From contig NC_014010.1 in assembly GCF_000024465.1 (NCBI RefSeq), forward strand, positions 434,001 to 498,000: a stretch of DNA of 64,000 nucleotides. The letters are read 5' to 3'. This DNA is from Candidatus Puniceispirillum marinum IMCC1322 (lineage in GTDB: Bacteria > Pseudomonadota > Alphaproteobacteria > Puniceispirillales > Puniceispirillaceae). Under the pieces are notes generated by a model that made no database searches, was not told the origin of the DNA, and saw only the letters and a list, made by a program, of their open reading frames with translations. The position numbers and the translations under genes were made by a program. This document shows positions 30,639-40,691 of the stretch, piece by piece (position 1 is the stretch's first letter; the number at the start of each line of letters is the position of its first letter).

Positions 30639-31142
30639 ATGGCCATCGTAACGGAAAACAATTCTACTATCGTAGAACCTTTAGAAATGCGCAATGCAAT
30701 GGGCAAGTTTCTGACAGGTGTGACCATTGTCACGATCATACAAACTGATGGCACCCCCTATGGTCTTACTGTTAATTCTTTCAATTCCGTGTCTTTAGAT
30801 CCGCCTTTGGTCTTATGGTCGCTTGATAACCGTAATGGTAATTTACAGGCCTTTCGTGATGCGGATGGTTTTGTTGTCAATGTGATGGCGTCGGCACAGG
30901 CTGATTTATGTGGACGTTTTGCAAGTCAAACACCGAACCGTTTTGATGGTGTTGACTGGGAAAGAGGCGTTTCTGGTCACCCGGTTCTAAATGGTTGCTT
31001 GGCAAGTTTTGATTGCCGGCATTGGACCGAATATGAAGGTGGTGATCACACAATCTTTATTGGTGAGGTTGTGTCAATCAAACAACAGGAAGGCACACCA
31101 GCAGCCTATTTCAGCGGCAAGCTTGGTCACTATAACCGTTAA
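30639..31142 (+). CDS. Flavin reductase family protein
   Basis: FMN-binding split-barrel protein of 167 residues, of the type that supplies reduced flavin. Diagnostic stretches are MGKFLTGVTIVT, YGLTVNSFNSVSLDPPLVLWSL and FVVNVMASAQADLCGRFA, ending with GKLGHYNR. AGGGG precedes the ATG. Its stop shares one base with the next start (TAATG), so it is translationally tied to the SelD fusion; a role in selenium handling is inferred from this context only. Confidence 0.9.
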   Translation: MAIVTENNSTIVEPLEMRNAMGKFLTGVTIVTIIQTDGTPYGLTVNSFNSVSLDPPLVLWSLDNRNGNLQAFRDADGFVVNVMASAQADLCGRFASQTPNRFDGVDWERGVSGHPVLNGCLASFDCRHWTEYEGGDHTIFIGEVVSIKQQEGTPAAYFSGKLGHYNR

Positions 31143-33385
31143 TGGATAAATCCAGCTCTTCAATTCTGGGTGATGTGGTGCTTCTTGGCGGTGGCCATGC
31201 CCAGATCGCCGTTTTGAAGATGTTTGCGATGAAACCGATAGCGGGCATTCGGTTAACCCTTGTAACCAACGATATGCGAACGCCCTATTCAGGGATGTTA
31301 CCTGGCTTTGTTGAAGGGGTGTGGGACGATGATGATCTGCATATCGATCTTGCCACATTAGCGCAATTTGCTGGCGCACGTATCATTCACGCGTCATGTA
31401 CAGGCATTGATGCCGACCATAAACGACTTTTGTTTGATCATCGCCCTACCCTTCGGTTTGATGTGCTTTCTGTCAATATAGGCGGTCAGCCTGCCTTAGA
31501 CGCAATTGATGGTGCAATGGAACATGCTATTCCCGTCAAACCGATTGCACAATTTCAACATCGGCTAAATGACGTGCTTTCAGCTGACAAAAAACATAAG
31601 TTGAGTGTTATTGGCGGTGGGGCGGCAGGGTGCGAATTAGCGCTCGCTTTATCCAAACGATGGTTGACTGAGACGGGAAAAAGACCTGAATTGCGCCTGT
31701 TCAGTCGCTCGAACCGTCTTATGCCATATATGGCAGCACGAGCCGGAAAATTGATCGAAGCTGATTTGAACGCTATTGGTGCTCATATCCATAAGGGTGC
31801 AGAAGTCACTAGCATTCACGCTAATGGCCTTTCATGTCGTGATGGCCAGACATATGATTTTGACGCCTGTTTTCTGGTATCTGCGGTGAAACCACCTGCA
31901 TGGTTAGCCTCATCTACAATTGAACGTGATGAAAACGGTTTTATTCGAGTTGGACAAAATTTACAGTCATTGAGCCACCCCTATATTTTTGCAAGTGGTG
32001 ATATCGCGTCTTTACATCCATATAGCAGACCTAAAGCAGGCGTTTTTGCGGTTCGTGCAGGACGAATCCTTGCCCAGAACCTGCAACGCTATATCAAGCA
32101 GCAATCACTCCGCCCATGGAATCCACAATCACGTTATCTGGCGCTTATCGGTACAGCCGACGGGGCCGCAATCGCCGCGCATGGGTCGTTTGGGTTTAAA
32201 GCGCACTATCTGTGGCGACTCAAAGTCTGGATCGATCAACGCTTTATGGGTAAGTATAAATCTCTTGCTATGCCCCCCACCCCAAAAACAGACACTTTAG
32301 ACGCGATCAATTCCGATGAAGGCAAACACAGTGATCCAGCTTTTGCGGCAATGCGTTGTCTTGGTTGCGGTGCCAAAACAGGCCATGAAACGCTACAAAA
32401 TGCGATGCGTGAAGCGGTGTCTATAGCCATAGGGATGGGGGCTGATCCCGATCTGATGCCAGATGACAGCCTTGCAGAAGACGCCGCATCACTGCCCTCA
32501 CCGGCACCCAATATGCGGATATTGCAGTCTGTCGATATGCTGTCCGAAATTGTGTCAGACCCATTTAAGCTTGGTCAAATAGCTTCGGTTCACGCTTTTA
32601 GTGATATATACGCAATGCTTGGAAAGCCATTATATTCATTGGCTATTATTAATTTGAATGAAGCAAAAATATCGATTCAAACTGACCAGCTCACGCACAT
32701 TCTTGCAGGGACTTTACTGGCTCATAGCAAGGCAGGTGTAAAGCTGGTTGGCGGCCATACCAGCGAAGGCGGGTCCTTGTCGGTTGGCTTTTCTGTAACA
32801 GGCACGCGTCCCGAACATGGCGCATATACACCAGCCCCCAAAGATGCGGTGATTATTCTGTCAAAACCGATTGGCACTGGCCTCGTCATGGCGGGACATA
32901 TGCAATTGAAAGCTCGTGGGAACTGGATCACATCCACAATCGATACTATGTGCATGAGCAATCATCAGGCCACCAAGATAGCCATGGAACATGGTATCGA
33001 ATGGGTAACTGACATAACTGGGTTCGGTCTGGCGCGGCATGTGCTTAATCTGGCTAATCGTGCGGGGGCAACAGGATGCTATCTTTATCCGGATGCCATC
33101 ATCTCTTTACCTGGTGCCCAGTTCATGGCCGATAATGGCATTGTTTCCAGCCTTGCTGGCCAAAATCAGGCGGCGGTTCGACTCGATCATAATGGCTGTG
33201 ATCAACATAGAACGCCATTATTATTTGACCCGCAAACAAGTGGTGGTCTGGCGATGCTGGCAAAACCTGAACAGGCTGACCACATCCTTGCGGCATTGGT
33301 TGCGACAGGTCATCACCCCGCAATTGTCGGGCGTATAACGCATAGTAAGAGTGGCATAACCCTGTCAGCAAAGGATGCTGGCTAA
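31142..33385 (+). CDS. selD: Flavoprotein (NDH-2-like)-SelD fusion, selenide water dikinase
   Basis: Two-domain protein of 747 residues. Residues 1-370 are a pyridine-nucleotide-disulfide oxidoreductase of the NDH-2/sulfide-quinone-reductase kind: FAD motif LGGGHAQ at 15-21, NAD motif VIGGGAAGCE at 157-166, and IFASGDIAS near 282. Residues 400-747 are SelD, which makes selenophosphate from selenide and ATP. Its catalytic Cys and Lys are kept in LGCGAKTG (C409, K412), and later LVGGHTSEGG is canonical. This fusion type is known in bacteria and some algae. The stop overlaps mnmH by one base. The flavoprotein half may feed reduced selenium to SelD; that is inference. Confidence 0.93.
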   Translation: MDKSSSSILGDVVLLGGGHAQIAVLKMFAMKPIAGIRLTLVTNDMRTPYSGMLPGFVEGVWDDDDLHIDLATLAQFAGARIIHASCTGIDADHKRLLFDHRPTLRFDVLSVNIGGQPALDAIDGAMEHAIPVKPIAQFQHRLNDVLSADKKHKLSVIGGGAAGCELALALSKRWLTETGKRPELRLFSRSNRLMPYMAARAGKLIEADLNAIGAHIHKGAEVTSIHANGLSCRDGQTYDFDACFLVSAVKPPAWLASSTIERDENGFIRVGQNLQSLSHPYIFASGDIASLHPYSRPKAGVFAVRAGRILAQNLQRYIKQQSLRPWNPQSRYLALIGTADGAAIAAHGSFGFKAHYLWRLKVWIDQRFMGKYKSLAMPPTPKTDTLDAINSDEGKHSDPAFAAMRCLGCGAKTGHETLQNAMREAVSIAIGMGADPDLMPDDSLAEDAASLPSPAPNMRILQSVDMLSEIVSDPFKLGQIASVHAFSDIYAMLGKPLYSLAIINLNEAKISIQTDQLTHILAGTLLAHSKAGVKLVGGHTSEGGSLSVGFSVTGTRPEHGAYTPAPKDAVIILSKPIGTGLVMAGHMQLKARGNWITSTIDTMCMSNHQATKIAMEHGIEWVTDITGFGLARHVLNLANRAGATGCYLYPDAIISLPGAQFMADNGIVSSLAGQNQAAVRLDHNGCDQHRTPLLFDPQTSGGLAMLAKPEQADHILAALVATGHHPAIVGRITHSKSGITLSAKDAG

Positions 33386-34434
33386 TGGGTGCACCCATAA
33401 AACGAATTACCGAATGGTGGCACAATGATGATGTTGATACGGTTATCGATGTGCGCACGCCAGCTGAATTTGCCGATGATCATATTATAGGGGCGATAAA
33501 TTTACCGGTCTTAAACAACCAGCAACGTATTGATATTGGCACCATGTATAAACAGACCGGCCCTTTTGAAGCCAAACTTGCAGGTGCGGCATTGGTCGCA
33601 CAGAATATTGCCTCACATTTACAGCAAAGTCTGGCTGACAAGCCGCGTAACTGGCGTCCTATGGTCTATTGCTGGCGGGGAGGACAACGTAGCGGTGCCA
33701 TGGCGCAAATCCTCAGCGATATTGGCTGGCATGTGAAATTGATCGATGGCGGTTATAAACGCTATCGGCGGGATATATTAACAAGACTGGATGAAATGCC
33801 GCCTAAATTGCGCTTTATCAAGCTTGGCGGCGTCACTGGCACTGCCAAAACGCATATTTTACGAGCCGCCCGCGCGCTAGGGGCACAGGTCATCGATCTT
33901 GAAGGGCTTGCCAGACATCGTGGTTCATTATTGGGCATTGAACCGGATGCGGATCAACCTGCGCAGCGTTTGTTTGAATCCGAAATTGCGCATTGTCTTG
34001 AACAATTCGATAGCACTCGTCCGGTTTTTGTCGAGGCAGAAAGCAATAAAATTGGTCAACTTCATATTCCGGCGGCATTATTCGCTTCAATGCGTTCAGC
34101 CAAGACAGTGCTTGTCACAGCAACATTAAAAGCCCGCGTTGCCTTTTTAAGGCATGATTACCAGCATATGACCAATCAACCAGAACGGCTGCTACCGCTA
34201 TTTGACGGGCTGGTAAAACGCTATGGTCATGACATTGTTGATGGTTGGAAAGTCCTGTCATCTGATGGTGACTGGGATGGTTTGGTAGCTGATTTACTGG
34301 AAACACATTACGACCCGGCTTATCGCCGTTCGGCGACAGCGCATGGCCATGAGGTTATATTAGAGATTGATGGTGGCGCACTTGATTCCACGGCAATCCA
34401 GAGGGCCGCTATGCAGATACTTACAATAACCTGA
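33385..34434 (+). CDS. mnmH: tRNA 2-selenouridine synthase
   Basis: Replaces sulfur by selenium at wobble 2-thiouridine of Lys, Glu and Gln tRNAs, using selenophosphate. The N-terminal rhodanese domain carries the catalytic cysteine in YCWRGGQRSGAM; the C-terminal P-loop is GGVTGTAKTHIL. Length 349 aa is typical of MnmH (SelU/YbbB). It follows selD with a one-base overlap. No selA or selB is in the window, so selenium use for tRNA modification is the only trait shown here. Confidence 0.94.
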   Translation: MGAPIKRITEWWHNDDVDTVIDVRTPAEFADDHIIGAINLPVLNNQQRIDIGTMYKQTGPFEAKLAGAALVAQNIASHLQQSLADKPRNWRPMVYCWRGGQRSGAMAQILSDIGWHVKLIDGGYKRYRRDILTRLDEMPPKLRFIKLGGVTGTAKTHILRAARALGAQVIDLEGLARHRGSLLGIEPDADQPAQRLFESEIAHCLEQFDSTRPVFVEAESNKIGQLHIPAALFASMRSAKTVLVTATLKARVAFLRHDYQHMTNQPERLLPLFDGLVKRYGHDIVDGWKVLSSDGDWDGLVADLLETHYDPAYRRSATAHGHEVILEIDGGALDSTAIQRAAMQILTIT

Positions 34435-34579
34435 TTTTTGCCATTCAGAATAAATGGCACGTAAAATGCAGTTTAATTTTGATGAAAACGCGCTTGCATC
34501 TGCGCGTTGGTGATGTATAACTCCTCACCAAGTCTTGTGATTTACCATTTATGGTGTGTCTTATAGGTTATGGCTCTAT

Positions 34580-34654
34580 TCCCCGGTAGCTCAGCGGTAG
34601 AGCAAGCGACTGTTAATCGCTTGGCCGGCGGTTCGAATCCGTCCCGGGGAGCCA
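34580..34654 (+). tRNA. tRNA-Asn (GTT)
   Basis: A 75-base cloverleaf. Acceptor arms TCCCCGG/CCGGGGA pair fully, the anticodon loop CTGTTAA gives GTT, the T loop has GGTTCGAATCC and CCA is encoded. Confidence 0.96.
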
Positions 34655-34718
34655 ATCTTCTCACTATCCCAGAAAATATTCCGTTGAAACGGTTGTCAAC
34701 GCAAAGGTGGCTTCATCG

Positions 34719-34943
34719 ATGAAAAAACCTGCCAATATGCCCGTGCTTGCCGTGGAGGATATAAGCGAGATTGTGCAGATGGCACTTTCGGATCATGATA
34801 GTTTCGCCCAGATTGAAATGCTTTATGGCTTATCCGATAGTCAGGTAAAAACATTGATGCGCAAGACCCTCAAACGCGGTAGCTATGAAGCATGGCGGAA
34901 AAGAGTGCGGCAGTTTGGTGATCGGCGTGCGCATTACAAATAA
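34719..34943 (+). CDS. DUF2805 (TIGR03643) family small protein
   Basis: Basic 74-residue protein of unknown function. The family pattern is clear: DISEIVQMALSDHDSF, then EMLYGLSDSQVKTLMRKTLKRGSYEAWRKRV. It looks like a small helix-turn-helix fold, but no DNA-binding role has been shown to my knowledge. A GTG at 34707 is in frame; the ATG at 34719 is preferred because AAAGGTGG lies upstream of it. It follows tRNA-Asn by 64 bases. Confidence 0.85.
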   Translation: MKKPANMPVLAVEDISEIVQMALSDHDSFAQIEMLYGLSDSQVKTLMRKTLKRGSYEAWRKRVRQFGDRRAHYK

Positions 34944-34975
34944 AGCATCCGTTGCCAGGCGGACACTAACAAAAT

Positions 34976-35281
34976 TTATGCGGTCTTTTTTTCTATCTCG
35001 ATAAAGCTGAACGGGCTATCGCTGTCATTTATCACATTATGATCGACACCAGCATAGCGCGCATAAGAAACACCATTGGTAAGGGGGCTTTGCGTGATCT
35101 GGCCATCAGCCGCCTCGATAGTCAGTGTCCCTGTCGTAAGGGGAACAACCACATAATCCATCTCATGCACATGTCGGCCTGTTTCAGCACCCGGGGCAAA
35201 GTCCCAGCGTGTAACGACAAAAGCATCATTTTCGGCCTGTTTGGTGGGTATGGCGCGTGGCCGATCAGAATTATTCTGCAT
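34976..35281 (-). CDS. Cupin-domain protein
   Basis: Single-domain cupin of about 101 residues. Cupin motif 1 is visible as GAETGRHVHEMDYVVVPLTTG, keeping two His and a Glu/Asp-type metal site; motif 2 reads GVDHNVIND with one His. Substrate unknown. The ATG at 35281 has AAAAGGA upstream; the frame extends to a TTG at 35305 without signals. It is on the same strand as and 44-70 bases downstream of the his operon. Confidence 0.8.
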   Translation of the reverse strand: MQNNSDRPRAIPTKQAENDAFVVTRWDFAPGAETGRHVHEMDYVVVPLTTGTLTIEAADGQITQSPLTNGVSYARYAGVDHNVINDSDSPFSFIEIEKKTA

Positions 35282-35349
35282 TATATCATTCCTTTTCACT
35301 GTCAAAGATCAAAGTTAACTGTCATAGAGCAGACATAATATAATTAAAC

Positions 35350-35976
35350 TTATTTATGACGGTCTTGCAAAACAGAAATCGCATCGGCCAGTGATAAATC
35401 AGCATCTTCCAGCAATACCATCATATGGAATAGCAAATCTGCCGACTCATTGGCCATTTCGGCCTTATCATCCTTCATACGGGCCAGAGCAAGTTCAACC
35501 CCCTCTTCACCAACCTTTTGTGCGATACGCGCTTTCCCAGCTTCAAACAGACTGGTTGTATAGCTACCTGCTGGCATAGCGGCATGACGTTGCTTTATCA
35601 CAATCCCAAGGCGGTCAAGAAACGTCGTGTTTGATGCTGTTTTCTCACCAAAGCATGAATGCGCACCAGTATGGCAAGTGGGGCCAGCCGGTGATGCCAA
35701 AACCAACAAACTATCATTGTCACAATCAAGTTTGACCTCAATAAGTGTCAATATATTACCCGAGCTTTCACCTTTCATCCAGAGGCGTTGCTTGGAACGG
35801 CTATAAAAGGTTACCTTGCCGCTATCATAGCTTGCCGCCAGAGCGTCACGGTTCATATAGCCAAGCATCAACACTTCGCGCGTATCTACATGCTGGATAA
35901 TCGCTGGTAATAAACCGCTTTCACCATCTTTGTTCCAGTCTGGGGCATCCAGATTGATCATGACCGCATCAGACAT
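35350..35976 (-). CDS. hisI: Bifunctional PRA-CH / PRA-PH, HisIE
   Basis: Catalyses steps 2 and 3 of histidine synthesis: pyrophosphohydrolysis of PR-ATP (HisE part) and ring opening of PR-AMP (HisI part). The HisI domain fills residues 1-120 with the metal ligands in GPTCHTGAHSCF; the HisE domain follows, with KVGEEGVELALA and NESADLLFHMMVLL. Length 208 aa matches fused enterobacterial HisI. In most alphaproteobacteria hisI and hisE are separate genes, so the fusion is notable. Last gene of the his operon, 2 bases after hisF. Confidence 0.95.
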   Translation of the reverse strand: MSDAVMINLDAPDWNKDGESGLLPAIIQHVDTREVLMLGYMNRDALAASYDSGKVTFYSRSKQRLWMKGESSGNILTLIEVKLDCDNDSLLVLASPAGPTCHTGAHSCFGEKTASNTTFLDRLGIVIKQRHAAMPAGSYTTSLFEAGKARIAQKVGEEGVELALARMKDDKAEMANESADLLFHMMVLLEDADLSLADAISVLQDRHK

Positions 35977-35978
35977 TG

Positions 35979-36746
35979 CTAAATTCTCACTTCAATTTGT
36001 TTCGATTTTAGATAGGCTTTAAGATCGGGAATCGGTATCTGTCCACTATGAAAAATGGACGCTGCCAACCCGCCATCAATATTGGTTTGTGTGAACAGTT
36101 CAACAAAATGCTCGTAATCACCAGCACCACCCGATGCAATGACCGGCACTGAGACAGCATCACGCACCATCTTTAGCTGCGCCAGATCATAACCTTGTTT
36201 CACGCCATCATTATTCATACAGTTCAACACAATCTCGCCCGCACCATGTGCCACAGCTTCTTGTGCCCACGCCACTGTATCACGCTTGGATTTAACCGTT
36301 TTTTCAACGTCACCAGTATATTGATAGACCTGAAAACCATCATTTTCACGGCGCGAATCAATACCAACAACAACGCATTGCGTACCAAAGGCCGCGGCCA
36401 GTTCACTTATAAACTCTGGTCGTTCAAGCGCCGGTGAGTTAACTGAAATCTTGTCAGCACCATCATTCAGCAAAATTTTGGCATCTTCGATAGAGCGTAT
36501 GCCACCAGCCACACAAAAGGGAATATTGATGCGGCGCGCCACAGCATTGACCCAGCTTTTATCAACCACGCGGCCATCAGCACTAGCGGTGATATCATAA
36601 AACACCAGTTCATCAACCCCTTCATCGGCATAACGCTGGCTTAGCTCCAGAATATCCCCCATATCACGGTGGTTGCGGAATTGTACGCCTTTCACAACAC
36701 GGCCATCTTTGACATCTAGGCAAGCGATAATCCGTTTTGTCAGCAT
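35979..36746 (-). CDS. hisF: Imidazole glycerol phosphate synthase, cyclase subunit
   Basis: TIM-barrel cyclase that, with HisH, converts PRFAR to imidazole glycerol phosphate and AICAR. The catalytic aspartates sit in [16 protein letters not shown] (Asp11) and in the [13 protein letters not shown] segment (Asp130 equivalent). Phosphate sites CVAGGIRS and [12 protein letters not shown] are present. Length 255 aa is normal. The start overlaps the hisA stop by 7 bases. Confidence 0.97.
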   Translation of the reverse strand: MLTKRIIACLDVKDGRVVKGVQFRNHRDMGDILELSQRYADEGVDELVFYDITASADGRVVDKSWVNAVARRINIPFCVAGGIRSIEDAKILLNDGADKISVNSPALERPEFISELAAAFGTQCVVVGIDSRRENDGFQVYQYTGDVEKTVKSKRDTVAWAQEAVAHGAGEIVLNCMNNDGVKQGYDLAQLKMVRDAVSVPVIASGGAGDYEHFVELFTQTNIDGGLAASIFHSGQIPIPDLKAYLKSKQIEVRI

Positions 36747-37480
36747 GCTACAACCTCCAGAGCTTCCCTGACACTAAACACCCCTTCATACAGGGCTTTA
36801 CCAATGATCACCCCATCTGTAGGCAAGCCTTCAAGATCATTCAGCGCGCTCACGCCGCCTGATGCCTGTAGCTTGATGTTGGGAAATGCAGACTTAACCG
36901 AAGCGTAAAGATCACGGTTACAGCCGGTCATCATCCCATCACGCGCAATATCTGTGCATAAAGCATGTAGCAATCCATGATTGGCGTAATGCCCCAGAAA
37001 CTCAAACAATGTCAGTTTGCTGGTTTCTTGCCATCCCGACATCGCAATATTATAGCTGACATCACCTGATGTGTCGGCTACCGGCATAACATCTGCAGCA
37101 AGGCATATGGTTTCGCCGCCATATCTGGAAAACAAGGCTTCCCCGGCTGCGTAATCACGCACAGCCAGACTGCCAACAACAACACGGCTAGCCCCGGCAT
37201 TAACCAAGTCCGCAACGTCATCCAAACTGCGGATACCACCGCCGGTTTGTACTTTCAGACCGGTTGCGTCAATAATTCGGGTAATCAGATCAAGCTGGCG
37301 GTTTGCTGGGTCTTTCGCCCCATCCAGATCAACAAGATGTAACCAGCTTGCCCCCGCATCGGCATATGATTTGGCAACAGATACGGGATCAGTGCCATAG
37401 GTGGTCTGCTGATCAAAATCCCCTTTATTAAGGCGGACAACAGCTCCCCCAATCAAATCAATCGCGGGATAGATAATCAT
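36740..37480 (-). CDS. hisA: Phosphoribosylformimino-AICAR-P isomerase
   Basis: TIM-barrel isomerase of step 4. [17 protein letters not shown] opens the barrel with the first catalytic Asp; [14 protein letters not shown] holds the second, and [10 protein letters not shown] and [10 protein letters not shown] are the phosphate sites. The frame opens earlier, at 37552, but those 24 residues lie inside hisH and match nothing; the ATG at 37480 overlaps the hisH stop by 4 bases (ATGA). Confidence 0.96.
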   Translation of the reverse strand: MIIYPAIDLIGGAVVRLNKGDFDQQTTYGTDPVSVAKSYADAGASWLHLVDLDGAKDPANRQLDLITRIIDATGLKVQTGGGIRSLDDVADLVNAGASRVVVGSLAVRDYAAGEALFSRYGGETICLAADVMPVADTSGDVSYNIAMSGWQETSKLTLFEFLGHYANHGLLHALCTDIARDGMMTGCNRDLYASVKSAFPNIKLQASGGVSALNDLEGLPTDGVIIGKALYEGVFSVREALEVVAC

Positions 37481-38088
37481 GCGGGCATCTCCAGAAAATT
37501 CTGTAAAATTCGCGCCCCTACTGGACCCGAGCGTTCGGGGTGAAACTGGCATCCCATAAAATTACGATCCGCTACTATGGCCGTAAATCTATCACCATAA
37601 TTACAACTGGCAATCGTAGCTTTGGTAACAGGCGCAAAAAATGTATGCACAAAATAGACATGCGCACCTTGCTCGATTCCTCTTAGCAAAGGGTGTGCGC
37701 TGGCAAAATCCAGACTGTTCCATCCCATATGCGGTACAGAGCGATCACTAGCGGGGGTAAAGGCCGCACAATTACCTGGCGTAATACAAAGCAAATTTGT
37801 ATTGGCGACAGTGCTATCAGCCTTTTCTGGCGACTGCTCAAACAAAAGCTGCATCCCCAGACACACCCCCAGCACAGGTTGCGTCAAGCCGCGAATAACA
37901 TCAACAAGCCCGGCCTTGGTCAGGATATCCATCGCAACGGGGGCTGTCCCCACGCCTGGCAGTATCACACGTTCGGCGTCGCGAATAACATCTGCATCAG
38001 TGGTTAAAATGCTGGTCACGTCCAAACGTTCAAGAGCAAATTGTACAGATGCAATATTGGCACCACCGCTATCTATAATCGCGATCAT
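37477..38088 (-). CDS. hisH: Imidazole glycerol phosphate synthase, glutaminase subunit
   Basis: Class I amidotransferase that supplies ammonia to HisF. The nucleophile is in [11 protein letters not shown], and the His-Glu of the triad in CQFHPERSG. Length 203 aa is normal. Its ATG overlaps the hisCB stop by 4 bases and its stop overlaps hisA, so the whole run is tightly coupled. Confidence 0.97.
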   Translation of the reverse strand: MIAIIDSGGANIASVQFALERLDVTSILTTDADVIRDAERVILPGVGTAPVAMDILTKAGLVDVIRGLTQPVLGVCLGMQLLFEQSPEKADSTVANTNLLCITPGNCAAFTPASDRSVPHMGWNSLDFASAHPLLRGIEQGAHVYFVHTFFAPVTKATIASCNYGDRFTAIVADRNFMGCQFHPERSGPVGARILQNFLEMPA

Positions 38089-39764
38089 AATACGCCTTTT
38101 GTACTTGGCAATTCACTGCCTTCACGACGCACAGCCTGACGCATGGTCCGGCCAAACCCCTTAAAACAGGCTTCAACCATATGATGGGCATTTTCACCTG
38201 TTACTGAAATATGCAGATTGGCCTGCATATGTTCGGCGAGCGAATAAAAGAAATGGGGCACCATATCGGTTGGCAAATCACCAACATGCGTCGCCGGAAA
38301 ATCAGCTTTAAAATCAAGATAGAAACGACCACTCAGATCAAGCGCAACATTCACCAGCGTCTCATCCATTGGCAACATAAAGCCGTAACGATTTATGCCG
38401 CGCTTATCGCCAAGCGCCATCCTTATGGCCTGGCCCAATGCAATGGCGCAATCTTCAACTGTGTGATGCGCATCAATATGCAGATCACCGTCACATTCGA
38501 CCTCCAGCGAAAACCCGCCATGTTTGGCAATCTGATCAAGCATATGATCATAAAAACCAATGCCGGTATTAATATTGACGGGAAATGCCCGATCGAGATT
38601 TACCGAAACCGAAATAGCCGTTTCACTGGTTGTGCGAATGACCTTGCCCGTTCTGGCTGGATCAGTCGCTATCTCTATGCTGTCACCGTTTAGCGCCGCC
38701 ATAAGCGCATTCATCTCGTCCTCAGTTCCAATTGAAATACGAATGCTATTGGCCAGCCGCGGCTGGTGCGATTGGTTACGTACGACAATCCCGGCTTGCA
38801 GACAGGTTGCATAGAATTTATCGGCATCCTGCACCCGCACCAAAATGAAATTGGCGTCACTTGGCAAAATCTCGTCAACCATTGGCAAGGCGGCCAGACG
38901 CGGAATAAAGCGGTCACGGCGCTCAATGAGCGCATCCCGTTTTGCGGCAAGCGCGCGATGATTTTTTGACGTTAGAATAGCAAGAGCTGCATCAACAACA
39001 GGGCTTGCCAATGGATATGGGGCCAGAACCTTTTGCAAAAGCTGGGTAACCTCCCCGCGCGCGATCGCTGCCCCACACCGCAAACCTGCCGCCGCGTGCG
39101 ATTTGGATAAGGTGCGCAAAATGACAAGATTGGGCGTCGATTCAATCATCGGAACCAAGCTGCTGGCCTCGGCATATTGGATATAGGTTTCATCCAGAAC
39201 AATCAGTGCCTGATCCGCATAGGCATCACAAAGGCTCATTATGTCATCGCGTGCCATGACATTGCCTGTAGGATTATTGGGCGAACAGATGAATATCATC
39301 TTGGTATTTTCATCCGTTGCCTTGTCAATGGCTACAATATCAAGACCGAAGTTATCATTCAAAGGCGCTTCGCGCGTTTCGACAGCATGTAGAATGGCTG
39401 ACTGACGATACATGGCAAATGTTGGGGGACAAATGACAATATTATCGATGTTTGGTACACAAAAGGCGCGCATTAGACATTCAATCGCTTCATCCGCACC
39501 ACGGGTAACCGTCAGATTACGTGTTGATATATCAAGCCAGTCACAGATAGCGACCGCCAGTCTTACAGGTTGCTGGCTTGGATAGCGCGCCAGATTATGC
39601 GCACCTACAAACGGCTCAAAGGGACATTCATTAGCATCCAGAAAAATAGATGTATCCGCACCAGTTTGTAACGATCGTGCTGATGAATAGCCTTTCATTG
39701 CTAAAATCTCAGGACGAGCTCGATTGACAATGGGCGTGGTAGATTGATTTTTTTGGGTCTCCAT
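38085..39764 (-). CDS. Histidinol-P aminotransferase / IGP dehydratase fusion
   Basis: One 559-residue frame encodes two consecutive enzymes of histidine synthesis. Residues 1-358 are HisC, a fold-type I aminotransferase: SPNNPTGNV at 161-169, [11 protein letters not shown] near 189-199, PLP lysine at 221 in [13 protein letters not shown]. After a linker of about 12 residues, 372-559 are the dehydratase domain of His[35 protein letters not shown], metal ligands in HHTVED (433-438) and HHMVEA (527-532). The histidinol-phosphate phosphatase domain of E. coli HisB is absent. Both active sites look intact. No internal stop or frameshift signal; a separate hisB start is not obvious. It follows hisG by 9 bases. 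Confidence 0.94.
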   Translation of the reverse strand: METQKNQSTTPIVNRARPEILAMKGYSSARSLQTGADTSIFLDANECPFEPFVGAHNLARYPSQQPVRLAVAICDWLDISTRNLTVTRGADEAIECLMRAFCVPNIDNIVICPPTFAMYRQSAILHAVETREAPLNDNFGLDIVAIDKATDENTKMIFICSPNNPTGNVMARDDIMSLCDAYADQALIVLDETYIQYAEASSLVPMIESTPNLVILRTLSKSHAAAGLRCGAAIARGEVTQLLQKVLAPYPLASPVVDAALAILTSKNHRALAAKRDALIERRDRFIPRLAALPMVDEILPSDANFILVRVQDADKFYATCLQAGIVVRNQSHQPRLANSIRISIGTEDEMNALMAALNGDSIEIATDPARTGKVIRTTSETAISVSVNLDRAFPVNINTGIGFYDHMLDQIAKHGGFSLEVECDGDLHIDAHHTVEDCAIALGQAIRMALGDKRGINRYGFMLPMDETLVNVALDLSGRFYLDFKADFPATHVGDLPTDMVPHFFYSLAEHMQANLHISVTGENAHHMVEACFKGFGRTMRQAVRREGSELPSTKGVL

Positions 39765-39773
39765 AATTTGCCT

Positions 39774-40673
39774 CTAATCCAGCATTTTTTCGATGGGCAC
39801 AACGAGAATGGAATTGGCCCCTTTTGCTTTCAATGCTTCCATTGTGTTCCAGAACACCCCCTCTTCGCAGACGGCATGGACAGCAACCATGTCATCACGA
39901 CCTTGCAGAGGCATAACGGTGGGTGATTGCGAACCGGGTAAAACCGCTTTAATCGCATCGAGCGAATCTATGGGGCTGTTCAACATGATATAGCGGCTGT
40001 TTTCTGCACGTAAAACGGCACGCAATCGCGCGATCAGCTTTTCACAAATCGAATTGATCTCGACGTCCTTTATTTCATTTTTGATAACGACAGCCTGCGA
40101 TTGCATCACGATGTCAGTTTCGCGCAAACCATTGGATTTTAGCGTGTTACCGGTTGAAACAAGGTCACAGATCACATCGGCAAGATGCGTGCGAGGGGCG
40201 ACTTCGACTGCGCCCTGCATGGTGACAATATCGGCTGAAACATTCTTCTCGGCCAGATATTTGGCAAGCAACCCTCGGTATGATGTGGCAATCGTCTTGC
40301 CGGACAATGACGTGATATCTTTGTAATCAAAATCATTTGGCACGGCGATAGATAGACGGCATTTACCATAACCAAGCGCCATAACCTCTTTTAATTCGGC
40401 ATATTTACCATTTTCGTTAGCCTGCTGTTCAAGCAATGCATTCTGCCCCAGAATACCCAACTGGCATACATTTGTAGCCAGAAAAGCCGGAATGTCATCA
40501 TCTCGTACCAGAAAAACATCTAACGGAAAATTATCTGCCATACATAAAAGTTGGTCGCGGCTTTTAGCCAGCGAAATACCGCATTTTTCAAGCAATTTTA
40601 GCGACATATCCGCCAGGCGCCCTGACTTCTGAATGGCAATTTTCAACCTGCCGTTATCACGCATTGTATTCAT
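39774..40673 (-). CDS. hisG: ATP phosphoribosyltransferase, long form
   Basis: First enzyme of histidine synthesis, joining ATP and PRPP. GRLKIAIQKSGRLAD opens the catalytic domain; VDVICDLVSTGNTLKSNGL-like residues near 170 form the PRPP loop. At 299 residues it is the long form with a C-terminal regulatory ACT-like domain (about 225-299), which gives feedback inhibition by histidine without HisZ. Many alphaproteobacteria use the short form plus HisZ, so this is a sign of a different origin. Starts at 40673 or three codons later. Confidence 0.95.
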   Translation of the reverse strand: MNTMRDNGRLKIAIQKSGRLADMSLKLLEKCGISLAKSRDQLLCMADNFPLDVFLVRDDDIPAFLATNVCQLGILGQNALLEQQANENGKYAELKEVMALGYGKCRLSIAVPNDFDYKDITSLSGKTIATSYRGLLAKYLAEKNVSADIVTMQGAVEVAPRTHLADVICDLVSTGNTLKSNGLRETDIVMQSQAVVIKNEIKDVEINSICEKLIARLRAVLRAENSRYIMLNSPIDSLDAIKAVLPGSQSPTVMPLQGRDDMVAVHAVCEEGVFWNTMEALKAKGANSILVVPIEKMLD

Positions 40674-40691
40674 TGACTCACTATCCTTTAC

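Noticed and set aside
32236-32511. Minus-strand frame inside the SelD fusion
   Set aside because: It is antisense to the catalytic region of SelD, shows no family features and no ribosome site.
34439-34459. Hairpin TGCCATT/AATGGCA after mnmH as a terminator
   Set aside because: No T-run follows the stem in either direction; the T-run lies before it, so a terminator is not supported.
35285-35310. TTGACA near the cupin gene start as a promoter
   Set aside because: The nearest TATAAT is only 14 bases away, and the hexamer overlaps the likely ribosome-binding region; the fit is no better than chance.
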